NCBI GenBank assembly: GCA_002291875.1
Contig: DBAV01000056.1
Coordinates: forward strand, 1-14,463
Source of the DNA: Hyphomonadaceae bacterium UBA1001
GTDB lineage: Bacteria > Pseudomonadota > Alphaproteobacteria > Caulobacterales > Aquidulcibacteraceae
DNA: 14,463 nucleotides
Reading direction: 5' to 3'
Positions 8,701-14,319 of the stretch are shown in pieces (the stretch's first letter is position 1; every line of letters starts with the position of its first letter). The position numbers and the translations under genes are program-made. Below the pieces are notes generated by a model. The model saw only the letters and a list, made by a program, of their open reading frames with translations. It ran no database searches and was not told where the DNA came from.

Positions 8701-8898
8701 GGCAACGACACCATCACCGATTTTCAGGACGGCACCGAGCTGCTGGACTTCTCGGGGTCGACCGCGGTCAATGCGTTCAACGACCTCACCGTCGTCCAGG
8801 ATGGCGCCGACACGCTGATCTCGACCAATGACGGCAGCACGGTGCGCCTGATCGGCGTGACGGCAACCGACATCACCGCCGCCGACTTCGTGTTCTGA
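2755..8898 (+). CDS. Giant RTX calcium-binding repeat protein (about 2047 aa), type I secreted
   Basis: This complete gene encodes about 2047 residues. The first 56 form a short non-repeat cap (MRMFGGFGQVASDF...) with no hydrophobic signal peptide, as expected for a type I substrate. Residues 57 to about 1974 are RTX nonapeptides interrupted by 20 spacers of the form DTxSYxxSxxGVxV...GDAxGD...IENxxGS. Modules begin at 3073, 3310, 3547, 3838, 4078, 4369, 4672, 5014, 5317, 5554, 5845, 6142, 6379, 6643, 6934, 7234, 7501, 7795, 8089 and 8380. Residues 1975-2047 are the secretion domain, ending DFVF. The nonapeptides bind calcium outside the cell in characterised RTX proteins. No catalytic, adhesin or peptidase domain is visible, so it may be a structural matrix, S-layer-like or biofilm protein, but nothing here proves that. 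The frame could extend to a GTG at 2698; the Shine-Dalgarno favours 2755. It follows a paralogue with the same C-terminus, and the exporter genes are not in the window. Confidence 0.93.
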   Translation: MRMFGGFGQVASDFTVLEADSARWSWAPLNAMALDLVLGAIKPDEQDLPPQRNPISGTPGNDTLNGTAGNDVIDGLAGNDTINGLAGDDVLIGGVGADVLNGGEGADTASYATAGAGIYAFVGDAGNWSGDAAGDSWLSIENLTGSAFNDILGMGAGVNRLDGGAGDDLLVGGAGADVLIGGTGSDTASYLTAGAGVYVFVGDAGNWTGDAAGDSWFGIENLTGTNFNDILGMGGEANVIDGGAGDDLIFGGAGGDTLIGGSGTDTASYATAAAGIYAVIGDGGNWTGDAAGDRWFGIENVTGTAFADVIGLDDGINIIDGGAGNDLLAGNGGNDTLIGGAGDDTLIGGAGADIIDGGAGLDTLSFVTAGASISFDLLFGGEGMDASGDTIVANSIENLTGTAFNDFLGGDGQANVLQGLDGNDTLRGGAGADTLLGDAGVDAADYNLSTAGVSVNLATGLGSGGDAAGDTLVGIENVFGSANADSLVGDSQANRLEGGQGADSLTGAAGDDVLVGGDGDDLLAGGAGADQFDAGAGIDTISYATSLSGVEVFLGEGFEALGGDAQGDTAVDADAIENLVGSGQRDRLGGNALDNTLSGGGGNDDLSGGSGNDTLDGGDGNDLLFGDAGADTLIGGAGSDTVSYVFSSAVSIDLGEGTGSGANAQGDTLSGIENVIGSFEGDVIGGDAVANVLDGRGGDDVLAGHGGDDTLTGDAGNDVLVGGAGADILDGGDGDDTLEGGAGADTFTAGAGVDTLSYANSLAGVEVFTGEGFSGSGGDAQGDTATDAGAIENLVGTAFDDTLGGNDLDNSLVGGTGNDVLWGEFGADILDGGAGDDILIGGIGADSLIGGTGNDTVRFEFSLGAVTVDLAAGTGVGGDAQGDTYVGIENASGSLNGDTLTGDANANTLLGDGGDDLLTGGGGADILGGGTGIDTASYAASAAGVTVDLAAGTGLGGDAQGDTLTGVENLVGSSQNDTLTGDAVNNVLNGAGGNDALSGGDGDDTLLGGDGDDVLTGGAGADTFTAGAGNDTINFAASTVGVDVSLAAGTFAGGDAQGDSGDAAAIENVVGSALDDALVGNALDNTLTGGFGNDQLSGGAGSDTLEGGSGDDLLVGGIGADTIRGGTGIDVVSFESSLAGVTVDLSAGTGVGGDAQGDTLADVEDVRGSLNDDTLIGDAGANVLFANAGDDLLIGGGGGDAIDGGSGNDTASYAGSLAGVTVNLTLQTGIGGDAGGDVLSDIENVVGSAQTDSLTGDSIANRLDGGAGDDTLDGRDGDDILRGGAGADTLVGGGGIDLADYQTSAVGVTVSLLAGTGSGGDAQGDTLSGIEDVTGSDFADVLTGDAATNFIFGRAGADTIDGGDGADGLFGDAGDDVLIGGAGADTVEGGGGIDTASYATATAGVSVDLASGLGTGGDAAGDTLFQVENLTGSAFADTLVGDDASNRLEGGAGDDLLRGGAGNDTLIGGAGTNIMEGGAGGDVLTGTNGGSAVDIADYSGSDAGVQVSLFGGGFATGGHALGDALQFIDGLIGSAFNDELTGDNAGNALFGGAGADNLVGLGGDDTLDGGAGGDLIDAGAGNDTLTFASATAGVRMFLTENASERTGDASGDQYFGIENLIGSAFDDAIGMAAGDNVVDGGAGNDFVFGADGNDTVRGGVGNDTVMGGTGADIIDGGDGIDLASYGFASSGVTIDQNAASSTWTGEAQGDTWIGIENVEGSELADTLTMGAGDNLVRGRNGADVLDGGAGNDTLEGGEGNDTLIGGAGADVLNGGLGVNTLSYVGSDAGVTINLGLGSASGGHAAGDSISSFVNVIGSGFADDISGDGQANDLRGGNGNDSLAGLGGADTLFGEAGDDTLLGGIGADVLDGGTGSDTAFFAFATASISVDLTAASNTWTGEAQDDTWTSIENVFGTNFADTLAMDGNDNVLTGFGGNDILDGRGGADTLDGGAGDDSLTGGDGADALTGGGGTDAFVFGDLFGNDTITDFQDGTELLDFSGSTAVNAFNDLTVVQDGADTLISTNDGSTVRLIGVTATDITAADFVF
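2923..8676 (+). repeat. RTX module array of the second protein (20 modules)
   Basis: The twenty modules run in class order W W W G G N G N G G N G G G G G W W G W. W modules combine Trp at spacer positions 22 and 31 with Met or Leu at position 48 (module 17 lacks the Trp pair). G modules have Gly at 48. N modules have a longer spacer (38-40 residues) and GNxLDN after it. Counted lengths of 79, 88 and 97 residues differ by whole nonapeptides; one of 114 is a residue short of 115, and a few others (80, 89, 100) deviate by one to three residues. Confidence 0.85.
3073..3837 (+). repeat. Tandem triplication of a 237-bp (79-residue) W-class module
   Basis: Three adjacent modules start at 3073, 3310 and 3547, exactly 237 bp apart. 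They share the GNW[ST]GDAAGDxW spacer and closely similar nucleotide sequence. The third is 54 bp longer, which is exactly two extra nonapeptides. This looks like relatively recent unequal exchange followed by stepwise nonapeptide growth. Confidence 0.75.
8677..8895 (+). other. C-terminal type I secretion domain of the second RTX protein
   Basis: The final 73 residues contain AFVFGDLFGNDTITDF, ELLDFSGST and a terminal DFVF. The segment is gaplessly alignable to the end of the upstream RTX protein (2329-2547). By analogy with other RTX proteins it should be the uncleaved export signal, which implies that both proteins use the same exporter. Confidence 0.75.
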
Positions 8899-8920
8899 TC
8901 GGCGACCACCGCACATCCCG

Positions 8921-8950
8921 GCCCGCGCGGCACTGAGGCGCCGCGCGGGC
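8921..8950 (+). terminator. Strong GC hairpin after the second RTX gene
   Basis: GCCCGCGCGGC (8921-8931) and GCCGCGCGGGC (8940-8950) form a perfect 11-bp stem with an 8-nt loop, 23 bp after the stop codon. There is no T tract, so it may be a Rho-assisted or mRNA-stabilising hairpin rather than a classical intrinsic terminator. It is the only stem of this strength in the gap to the next gene. Confidence 0.55.
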
Positions 8951-9019
8951 TGGTCCCATCGAGTACAGGCCGGGGGCGCACCCTAACGGCTCGAGCTTTG
9001 GCCCGGCCGCGCGCTCAGC

Positions 9020-9048
9020 CTTCCATTAACGCGGTTGTGGCATAAGAT
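9020..9048 (+). promoter_or_regulatory. Candidate leaderless promoter of the glutamine synthetase family gene
   Basis: TAAGAT (9043-9048) resembles a -10 element and ends 6 nt before the ATG at 9055, so transcription would begin at or next to the start codon. The region 17 bp further upstream (CTTCCA) is only a weak -35. No Shine-Dalgarno is present at the usual distance. The same layout recurs at the next gene. Confidence 0.35.
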
Positions 9049-9054
9049 GGGGTC

Positions 9055-10455
9055 ATGCCGAGGAAGAAACCCGTCATCGGTCCCGCGCCCGAGGGCGACG
9101 AGGACGCGATCAAGACCATCGCCGACGCCCGCAAATGGACGCAGGCCCGCCGGATCACCGAGATCGAGTGCGTCATCCCCGACCAGGCGGGCGTGGCGCG
9201 CGGCAAGATCATGCCCGCGTCCAAGTTCTTTGCCGACCCGACGATGGCGCTGCCGTCCTCGATCTTCACCCAGACCATCACGGGCGAATACCCCGAGGAC
9301 GAGGAAGCGTTTTCGCACGACCCGAATGACGGGGACGTGGAAATGGTGCCCGACCTCGACACCCTGACGGTGGTGCCGTGGGCGCGCGACCCCACCGCCC
9401 AGATCATCCACGATGCCTTCTATCGGGATGGCCGGCCGCTGGAGCTGGCACCGCGCCAGGTGCTGCGCCGGGTGGTCGAGCTGTTCACCAAGGACGGCCT
9501 GCGCCCCGTGGTGGCCCCCGAAATCGAGTTCTATCTGGTCAAGAAGAACCACGACGCGGACTATCCGCTCGAGCCGCCCGTGGGCCGTTCGGGCCGCTCG
9601 GAGGCGGGGCGGCGTTCCTATTCCATCGCGGCCGTCAACGAGTTCGAGGACCTGTTCGAAAAGCTCTATGACTATGCCGAGGCGCAGGAGCTGGAAGTCG
9701 ACACCCTGATCCACGAGGAGGGGGCGGCCCAGATGGAGATCAACCTGCGCCATGGCGACCCGATCTGGCTGGCCGACCAGGTGTTCTTCCTCAAGCGCAC
9801 CATCCGCGAGGCGGCGCTGGAACACGACGTCTATGCCACCTTCATGGCCAAGCCGATGTCCAACGAGCCCGGCTCGGCCATGCACATCCACACCTCGCTG
9901 GTGGACGCCGACGGGCGCAACATCTTTTCGGATGCCAATGGCCGCCAGACACCCGAATTCTTCCACTTCATCGGCGGGCTGCAACGGTACCTGCCGGCGG
10001 TGACGGTGCTGATTGCCCCTTATGTAAACTCGTACCGGCGCCTGTCGCGGCGCCAGACGGCGCCGACCAACACGCAATGGGGCTATGACAACCGGACCAC
10101 GGGGCTGCGCGTGCCGCCCTCGGGGCCAGAGGCGCGGCGGGTGGAAAACCGCGTGCCCTCGTCCGATGCCAATCCCTATCTGGCGATCGCGGCGACCCTG
10201 GCCTGCGGTTGGCTGGGGATGCGCGATGCCATCCAGCCCACCCAGCCAACCTCCGGTGCCGCCAGCCTGACCGAGATCGACCTGCCGCGTGGACTGCTGG
10301 AGGGGGTGCAGGCCCTCGAAGACGCGGACGAGCTGCACGACGTCTTCGGCAAGGGCTTCGTGCAGACCTATTGCGCCATCAAGCGCACCGAATTCGAGAC
10401 CTTCATGCAGGTCATCAGCCCGTGGGAACGCGAATTCCTGCTGCTGAACGTGTGA
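9055..10455 (+). CDS. Glutamine synthetase family protein (PuuA-like ligase)
   Basis: This 466-residue protein of the glutamine synthetase superfamily is closest in layout to gamma-glutamylputrescine synthetase (E. coli PuuA is about the same size). Such enzymes use ATP to join glutamate, or a glutamyl group, to ammonia or an amine in the cytoplasm. Visible signatures are the metal-site APEIEFYLV (E156, E158), QMEINL (E228), the SAMHIHTS segment (H277), NRTTGLRVP (around R347-R352) and RVENRVPSSDANPYL (E364, R366). The N-terminal beta-grasp part spans roughly residues 25-125. Substrate cannot be decided from sequence alone: polyamine, other amine or ammonia are all possible. The start at 9055 gives a full-length protein; it has no clear Shine-Dalgarno but a -10-like box 6 nt upstream. 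No other puu pathway genes are nearby. The neighbouring aminopeptidase may reflect a shared nitrogen-scavenging theme, but the 36-bp gap carries its own promoter-like sequence. Confidence 0.9.
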   Translation: MPRKKPVIGPAPEGDEDAIKTIADARKWTQARRITEIECVIPDQAGVARGKIMPASKFFADPTMALPSSIFTQTITGEYPEDEEAFSHDPNDGDVEMVPDLDTLTVVPWARDPTAQIIHDAFYRDGRPLELAPRQVLRRVVELFTKDGLRPVVAPEIEFYLVKKNHDADYPLEPPVGRSGRSEAGRRSYSIAAVNEFEDLFEKLYDYAEAQELEVDTLIHEEGAAQMEINLRHGDPIWLADQVFFLKRTIREAALEHDVYATFMAKPMSNEPGSAMHIHTSLVDADGRNIFSDANGRQTPEFFHFIGGLQRYLPAVTVLIAPYVNSYRRLSRRQTAPTNTQWGYDNRTTGLRVPPSGPEARRVENRVPSSDANPYLAIAATLACGWLGMRDAIQPTQPTSGAASLTEIDLPRGLLEGVQALEDADELHDVFGKGFVQTYCAIKRTEFETFMQVISPWEREFLLLNV

Positions 10456-10456
10456 T

Positions 10457-10485
10457 TGCGCACACGCGGCCCGCGGGGCTAGTCT
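10457..10485 (+). promoter_or_regulatory. Candidate leaderless promoter of the aminopeptidase gene
   Basis: TTGCGC (10457-10462), a 17-bp spacer and TAGTCT (10480-10485) match the sigma-70 layout. The -10 box ends 6 nt before the ATG at 10492, so the mRNA would start at the ATG. There is no Shine-Dalgarno in the GGGCCC that separates box and start codon. Confidence 0.4.
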
Positions 10486-10491
10486 GGGCCC

Positions 10492-12303
10492 ATGTTCCAG
10501 ACCTATGAAAGCCGCGGCGGGCCCCAGTTCGGCCGCAACGCCCTCCCGCCCATCCGCGAGGCCCTGGCGCGCGCGGGCCTCGACGGGGTGATCGTCCCGC
10601 ACGAGGACGAATGGCACAACGAGTATATCCCGCCCGCCTTCGACCGGCTGGCGTGGGCCACCGGCTTTACCGGCTCGGCCGGGGCGGCGGTGATCCTGCG
10701 CGGGGCGGCCTTCGTGTTTGTCGACGGGCGCTATACGCTGCAGGTGCGCGATCAGGTGGACACCGCCCTGTTCGAGGTGCGCTCGCTGACCGACGAGGGC
10801 GTGCATGGCTGGCTGGCCGCCCAGGCGCAACCGGGCCTCAGGCTGGGGTATGATCCCAAGCTGGTGGCTGCCGACACGCTGCAGCGCTGGAAGGATGCCG
10901 CGGCCAGGTCGGGTGCGGTGCTGGTGCAGACCCAGGGCAGCCTGATCGACACGGTCTGGAACGACCGTCCGGCCGCCCCCGACGCGCCGGTGGTTCCCCA
11001 CCCGCTGGCCTATGCAGGCGAGGACAGCGCATCCAAACGCGAGCGCCTGGCCGCCGGCCTGCGGCGCGACGGGGCTCAGGCTGCGCTGATCACCTCGCCG
11101 GCCTCGGTCGCCTGGCTGTTCAACATTCGCGGCGGGGATGTCGAGCGTACGCCGCTGCCGCTGTCGACGGCGATCCTGAACGATGATGGCACGGCGACGC
11201 TGTTCCTGGCACCCTCGAAGGTGACCGACGCGCTGCGCTCGTGGCTGGGAAACGGGGTGTCGCTGCGGCCCGAGGACGAGCTGGAAGCGGGTCTGGCGGG
11301 TCTTGAGGGCAAGGCGGTGTCGGTCGATCCGGCCAGCGCGGGAAGCTGGTTCGCACAGCGGCTCGAGGCGGCGGGGGCGACCGTGCTGCGGCGCCCGGAC
11401 CCGGTGATGCTGCCGCGCGCGTGCAAGAATGCGGTCGAGATCGAGGGGGCGCGGCAGGCGCACCGCCGCGACGGGCTGGCAGTGTCGCGCTTTCTGGCGT
11501 GGCTGGAACACGAGGCCGTGCGGCGCCGGGTGGACGAGGTCGAGGCCTCCAGCCGTCTGGAGGCCTTCCGCCACGACACGGGCGAGCTGCGCGACCTGTC
11601 CTTTGACTCGATTGCCGGTGCGGGCCCCAACGGGGCGATCGTCCATTACCGGCCCAGCACGCAGACCTCGCGCGCCCTGGAGCCGGGCTCGCTGTTCCTG
11701 ATCGATTCAGGCGGGCAGTATCCGGACGGCACCACCGACGTCACGCGCACCGTGGCGATCGGGACACCCACCGCCGAGATGCGCGCTGCGTTCACGCGCG
11801 TGCTGCAGGGGCATGTCGCACTTTCGCGCGTGCGCTTCCCGCCCGGGGTGACGGGACATGCGCTGGACGCGCTGGCGCGAGTGGCCTTGTGGGAGGCGGG
11901 CCTGGATTACGACCATGGCACGGGCCATGGCGTGGGCTCGTATCTGGGCGTTCACGAGGGGCCGCAGAGGATCGCGCGGGTCGCCAACGCCCAGGCGCTG
12001 GAGCCGGGCATGATCGTCTCGAACGAGCCGGGCTATTACCGCACCGGCGCCTGGGGCATCCGGATCGAGAACCTGCAGGTCGTCACACCGCCCGCCCCGA
12101 TTGCGGGCGGCGAGCGCGAGATGCTGGGCTTTGAGACGCTGACGCTGGTGCCCATCGACCGCCGCCTGATCGAGGTGTCGATGCTGACCGCGGCCGAGCG
12201 GGCCTGGGTGGACGCCTACCACGCACGCGTGCTTGAGACACTGGCGCCACAGGCCGACCATGACACCCGCGCCTGGCTCGAAGCCGCCTGCGCTCCGATC
12301 TAG
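10492..12303 (+). CDS. Xaa-Pro aminopeptidase (aminopeptidase P, M24B, three-domain type)
   Basis: This 603-residue metallopeptidase releases the N-terminal residue from peptides with proline in second position, probably in the cytoplasm since no signal peptide is seen. Two creatinase-like N-terminal domains (about 10-310) precede the pita-bread catalytic domain, which begins near N313. All five metal ligands expected for the family are present: D405 and D416 (LIDSGGQYPDGTTDVTRT, 11 apart as in E. coli PepP), H479 (GTGHGVG), E512 (SNEPGYY) and E526 (IRIENL). H488 in VHEGP matches the second catalytic histidine. The length and the C-terminal extension after about residue 540 fit the XPNPEP1-like long form rather than the shorter PepP (about 440 aa). 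It begins 36 bp after the preceding gene and converges on the dehydrogenase gene with a 39-bp gap. The start is supported by the family-typical MFQTYESRGG opening and by the -10-like box just upstream. Confidence 0.95.
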   Translation: MFQTYESRGGPQFGRNALPPIREALARAGLDGVIVPHEDEWHNEYIPPAFDRLAWATGFTGSAGAAVILRGAAFVFVDGRYTLQVRDQVDTALFEVRSLTDEGVHGWLAAQAQPGLRLGYDPKLVAADTLQRWKDAAARSGAVLVQTQGSLIDTVWNDRPAAPDAPVVPHPLAYAGEDSASKRERLAAGLRRDGAQAALITSPASVAWLFNIRGGDVERTPLPLSTAILNDDGTATLFLAPSKVTDALRSWLGNGVSLRPEDELEAGLAGLEGKAVSVDPASAGSWFAQRLEAAGATVLRRPDPVMLPRACKNAVEIEGARQAHRRDGLAVSRFLAWLEHEAVRRRVDEVEASSRLEAFRHDTGELRDLSFDSIAGAGPNGAIVHYRPSTQTSRALEPGSLFLIDSGGQYPDGTTDVTRTVAIGTPTAEMRAAFTRVLQGHVALSRVRFPPGVTGHALDALARVALWEAGLDYDHGTGHGVGSYLGVHEGPQRIARVANAQALEPGMIVSNEPGYYRTGAWGIRIENLQVVTPPAPIAGGEREMLGFETLTLVPIDRRLIEVSMLTAAERAWVDAYHARVLETLAPQADHDTRAWLEAACAPI

Positions 12304-12308
12304 CGCCC

Positions 12309-12329
12309 CCGGCCAGGGGCACAGGCCGG
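12309..12329. terminator. Small inverted repeat in the convergent gap
   Basis: CCGGCC (12309-12314) and GGCCGG (12324-12329) form a perfect 6-bp stem with a 9-nt loop. It lies in the 39-bp gap between the ends of the aminopeptidase and dehydrogenase genes. A bidirectional terminator would be expected here, but neither strand has a T tract, so this is a weak candidate. Confidence 0.3.
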
Positions 12330-12342
12330 ACGACCGCGTGGA

Positions 12343-13137
12343 TCAGTGGTCGGTGGCCGAGCCCGGCTTGGTGCTTTTGGCGTGCTGGGCGGCCGTCGCC
12401 GTCCGGGGTGCCAGCTTTGAAGCGGCGACCTGAAGCTTGTTGTGCAGGCCGTGCACAACGCTGGCCTCGTCGCGCATGAGGGCGTGATAGCCCGTCTTTG
12501 CGACATCGGCCGGATCGTCCTTCTGGGCCTGGGCGTTCCTGGTGTCTTCAAGATCGTTGTCGTCGAAGAAGGCGGTATCGGTGCGACCGGGCATCAGCAC
12601 GCTGACAACCACGCCATAGGGGCGCATCTCGTGGCGCAGCCCCAGCGTGAAGGTATTCATGAAAGCCTTGGTGGCGTGATAGACCGCCATGTAGGGCCCG
12701 GGGATTTCGCCGGCGATCGAGCCGGTAACCAGGATCCGCCCCTCGCCGCGCTGGCGCATCTGGCGGCCGACCCGATGGATCAGATACAGCGTGCCGTTCA
12801 CATTGGTGTCGATCACCTCGAGCACGTCGTCGAACGCCTCGTCCAGAAAGGCCTTGCCGATGCCGATGCCGGCATTGGCGAACAGCAGGTCGATGGGCTG
12901 GTCGATCTGGTCGAGGGCAGCGTCCACGCCATCCTGATCCGAGAGGTCGGCCTTGATCGCGGTGACGCTCGCCCCCGATTCCTCGGCCAGCCGGGTGGCC
13001 AGAGCCTCGCCCTCGTCGGACTTGTCCACGATGATGACCGTGTGTCCCTCGCCGGCGCACAGCCGCGCCAGCTCAAGGCCGATCCCGCTGGCGCCGCCGG
13101 TGACGACAGCCACCGCGCCCTGTTTGACCTCAGCCAT
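12343..13137 (-). CDS. Classical short-chain dehydrogenase/reductase (SDR)
   Basis: This 264-residue NAD(P)-dependent oxidoreductase has the classical SDR layout: cofactor motif TGGASGIG (residues 13-20), NAG (88-90), N112 in DTNVNG, S140 in VTGSIAG, and the catalytic pair Y153/K157 in YHATK. MPGRTDTAF follows at 182-190. D38 after the second strand (IIVDKS) would fit NAD preference, although this is not decisive. The substrate is unknown. The last 35 or so residues (Ala, Thr, Lys rich) extend past the usual fold and may be disordered. The frame could open as far upstream as 13251, but ATG 13137 is preceded by GGGAG with a 7-nt gap (13145-13149), and the protein then starts right before the Rossmann fold. 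Its ATG overlaps the stop of the upstream small gene (ATGGCTGA), implying translational coupling. It is the last gene of a three-gene operon. Confidence 0.93.
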   Translation of the reverse strand: MAEVKQGAVAVVTGGASGIGLELARLCAGEGHTVIIVDKSDEGEALATRLAEESGASVTAIKADLSDQDGVDAALDQIDQPIDLLFANAGIGIGKAFLDEAFDDVLEVIDTNVNGTLYLIHRVGRQMRQRGEGRILVTGSIAGEIPGPYMAVYHATKAFMNTFTLGLRHEMRPYGVVVSVLMPGRTDTAFFDDNDLEDTRNAQAQKDDPADVAKTGYHALMRDEASVVHGLHNKLQVAASKLAPRTATAAQHAKSTKPGSATDH

Positions 13138-13345
13138 GACGACGCTCCCGTCCGAACAGCACATCCCAGATGATCGAGTGCATGGGCGCCGGATCCGGCC
13201 TGACGGGGCGGTCGGCCTTCCTGCGGCGCGCGCTGTCGGGACGGCGTGCACCCTCGGGCGCGCCGGCGCGCTTGGGCTCTTCCCACAGCCAGCTGCCGCT
13301 CATGGAGGGCATCAGGCCAAAAACGCTGTTGTGTTTGTCGCTCAT
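13130..13345 (-). CDS. Unrecognised 71-residue basic protein
   Basis: I do not recognise this family. The 71 residues start MSDKHNSVFGLMPSMSGSWL, have an Arg/Pro/Ala-rich middle, and end with a more ordered-looking stretch (PMHSIIWDVLFGRERRHG). There is no signal peptide or clear membrane helix. The case for a real gene is positional: GGAG sits 6 nt before its ATG (13352-13355), it begins 14 bp after the hemerythrin gene stop, and its stop overlaps the SDR start by 8 bp, so it fills the gap exactly. An alternative ATG at 13357 would place the Shine-Dalgarno inside the coding sequence and is less likely. Aromatic-rich ends around a flexible basic middle suggest a small binding or scaffold protein, but this is speculation. 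Confidence 0.65.
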   Translation of the reverse strand: MSDKHNSVFGLMPSMSGSWLWEEPKRAGAPEGARRPDSARRRKADRPVRPDPAPMHSIIWDVLFGRERRHG

Positions 13346-13359
13346 GGGTCTCTCCACGT

Positions 13360-14214
13360 TCAGCTGTCGTGGCGGCTGGACTGCTGCGCGCGCCGCGCGG
13401 GATTGGTGTCACCGCGTTCCGAGCGATAGGCGCGGCCCGAGCGCTCGAGGTCCTCGTCATCACTGCCGCGCCGGCCGGTGCCATAGGCGGCCGAATTGCC
13501 CCGGAACTCGCGATCGGCGTCGTCGTCGTGCGCCCGGTCGTCCATCAGGCTGTCGCGGAAGGAGGGCATGCGCCCGTCCTGCATGCGCTCGTAATTGCGC
13601 TCGTCGCGGCCGGCGCCACCATAGGTTTCGCGCCCGCCATAGGCGATCGGCCGGGCCTGATGGTCGCGCGCACCATTGCTGGCGCCCCTTGACTGCCCGG
13701 CGCGCACCGTGCCTCCGGGCAGGTGGCTGAAGCTCATCAGGGTCAGGGTGTTCAGCTCGCCGCGTTCGACCATCTGTTCGAGTTCCTCGCGGCGGCGCTG
13801 CATGCGCTGGGCGAGCCGGTCGGCATCGAGCCCGCTGCGCCGCGCCTGGGCAAAGATCGAGCGCGCGGCTTGTTCTTCCTCGTGGACGTGGTGGCGGATC
13901 ATCTCGGCCAGCACATTCACCTTGGCGGCAAAGTACGGATCGTCCGCGTCACCTGCCATGATCTCGGCCAGGAGGGTCTTGGCCGCATCGTGCTCGACCT
14001 GCGCCTCGTCCAGCTTGTCGTCCTGAACGTGTTCGCGGCAGGCGGGATAGAAGATTTCCTCTTCCAGCGTGGCGTGCACGATCAGGTCATGACAGATGCG
14101 CTCGGCGATCCGGTTCATTTCGGAACGGCGTGTCGCCCGCTCGAACTGGCGGAACAGCCCGTCGACCTTTTCATGGTCGCGCGACAGCATCTGATAGGCA
14201 TCCATCCGAGGCAT
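13360..14214 (-). CDS. Hemerythrin (HHE cation-binding) domain protein with disordered tail
   Basis: This 284-residue protein has an N-terminal four-helix hemerythrin-like domain (about 5-150) that in this family binds a di-iron centre. Candidate ligands follow the usual order: H14 (SRDHEKV), H47 and E51 (VHATLEEEIFYP), H75 (VEHDAAK), and the HHVHEEE cluster at 108-114. Such proteins sense or buffer oxygen, NO or iron, or act in stress responses; which applies here is unknown. From about residue 168 on, roughly 115 residues are rich in Gly, Arg, Asp and Ser with no predicted fold, probably disordered. The start at 14214 is favoured by AGGAG (14223-14227) 8 nt upstream; the GTG at 14223 would overlap that site. 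It is the first gene of the three-gene operon, and an EcfG-like promoter element lies about 105 bp upstream of its ATG, pointing to stress induction. Confidence 0.88.
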   Translation of the reverse strand: MPRMDAYQMLSRDHEKVDGLFRQFERATRRSEMNRIAERICHDLIVHATLEEEIFYPACREHVQDDKLDEAQVEHDAAKTLLAEIMAGDADDPYFAAKVNVLAEMIRHHVHEEEQAARSIFAQARRSGLDADRLAQRMQRRREELEQMVERGELNTLTLMSFSHLPGGTVRAGQSRGASNGARDHQARPIAYGGRETYGGAGRDERNYERMQDGRMPSFRDSLMDDRAHDDDADREFRGNSAAYGTGRRGSDDEDLERSGRAYRSERGDTNPARRAQQSSRHDS

Positions 14215-14222
14215 CGGCTTCA

Positions 14223-14227
14223 CTCCT
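14223..14227 (-). promoter_or_regulatory. Shine-Dalgarno AGGAG that sets the hemerythrin gene start
   Basis: AGGAG on the minus strand lies 8 nt before the ATG at 14214. The in-frame GTG at 14223 overlaps this motif and so has no usable spacing, which argues for the ATG. Confidence 0.6.
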
Positions 14228-14319
14228 CAGGGCGACCCGGCAGCCGGGTTCGTGCGGGATTGGTGTCGGAACGCTGAGTCCGGCAGGGCCGCCCTGGGCC
14301 GCTGCCGCTCGCAGGGTGT

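Noticed and set aside
1..8898. CRISPR-like or satellite DNA, suggested by dense short repeats
   Set aside because: The repeats are in frame throughout and encode RTX nonapeptides; there are no spacers of constant length between identical repeats.
4396..8916. A 1506-codon open frame antisense to the giant RTX gene
   Set aside because: It mirrors the GC-rich repeat codons of the sense gene, and its product is low-complexity with no family features. The sense frame has a proper start, RTX motifs and a secretion signal.
8983..11646. An 887-codon open frame antisense to the glutamine synthetase and aminopeptidase genes
   Set aside because: It is a codon-bias shadow. The plus-strand genes carry complete catalytic motifs, and the antisense product shows none.
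12442..13173. A 243-codon plus-strand frame over the dehydrogenase gene
   Set aside because: It is antisense to an SDR with all catalytic residues, and its own product has no recognisable motif or ribosome binding site.
13397..14267. Exact 14-bp direct repeat GCGGGATTGGTGTC at 13397-13410 and 14254-14267, reading DTNPAR in minus-strand frames at both places
   Set aside because: It does not extend beyond 14 bp, and one such match in a GC-rich 14-kb window is not far from chance. There is no other sign of a duplicated gene end upstream of the hemerythrin gene.
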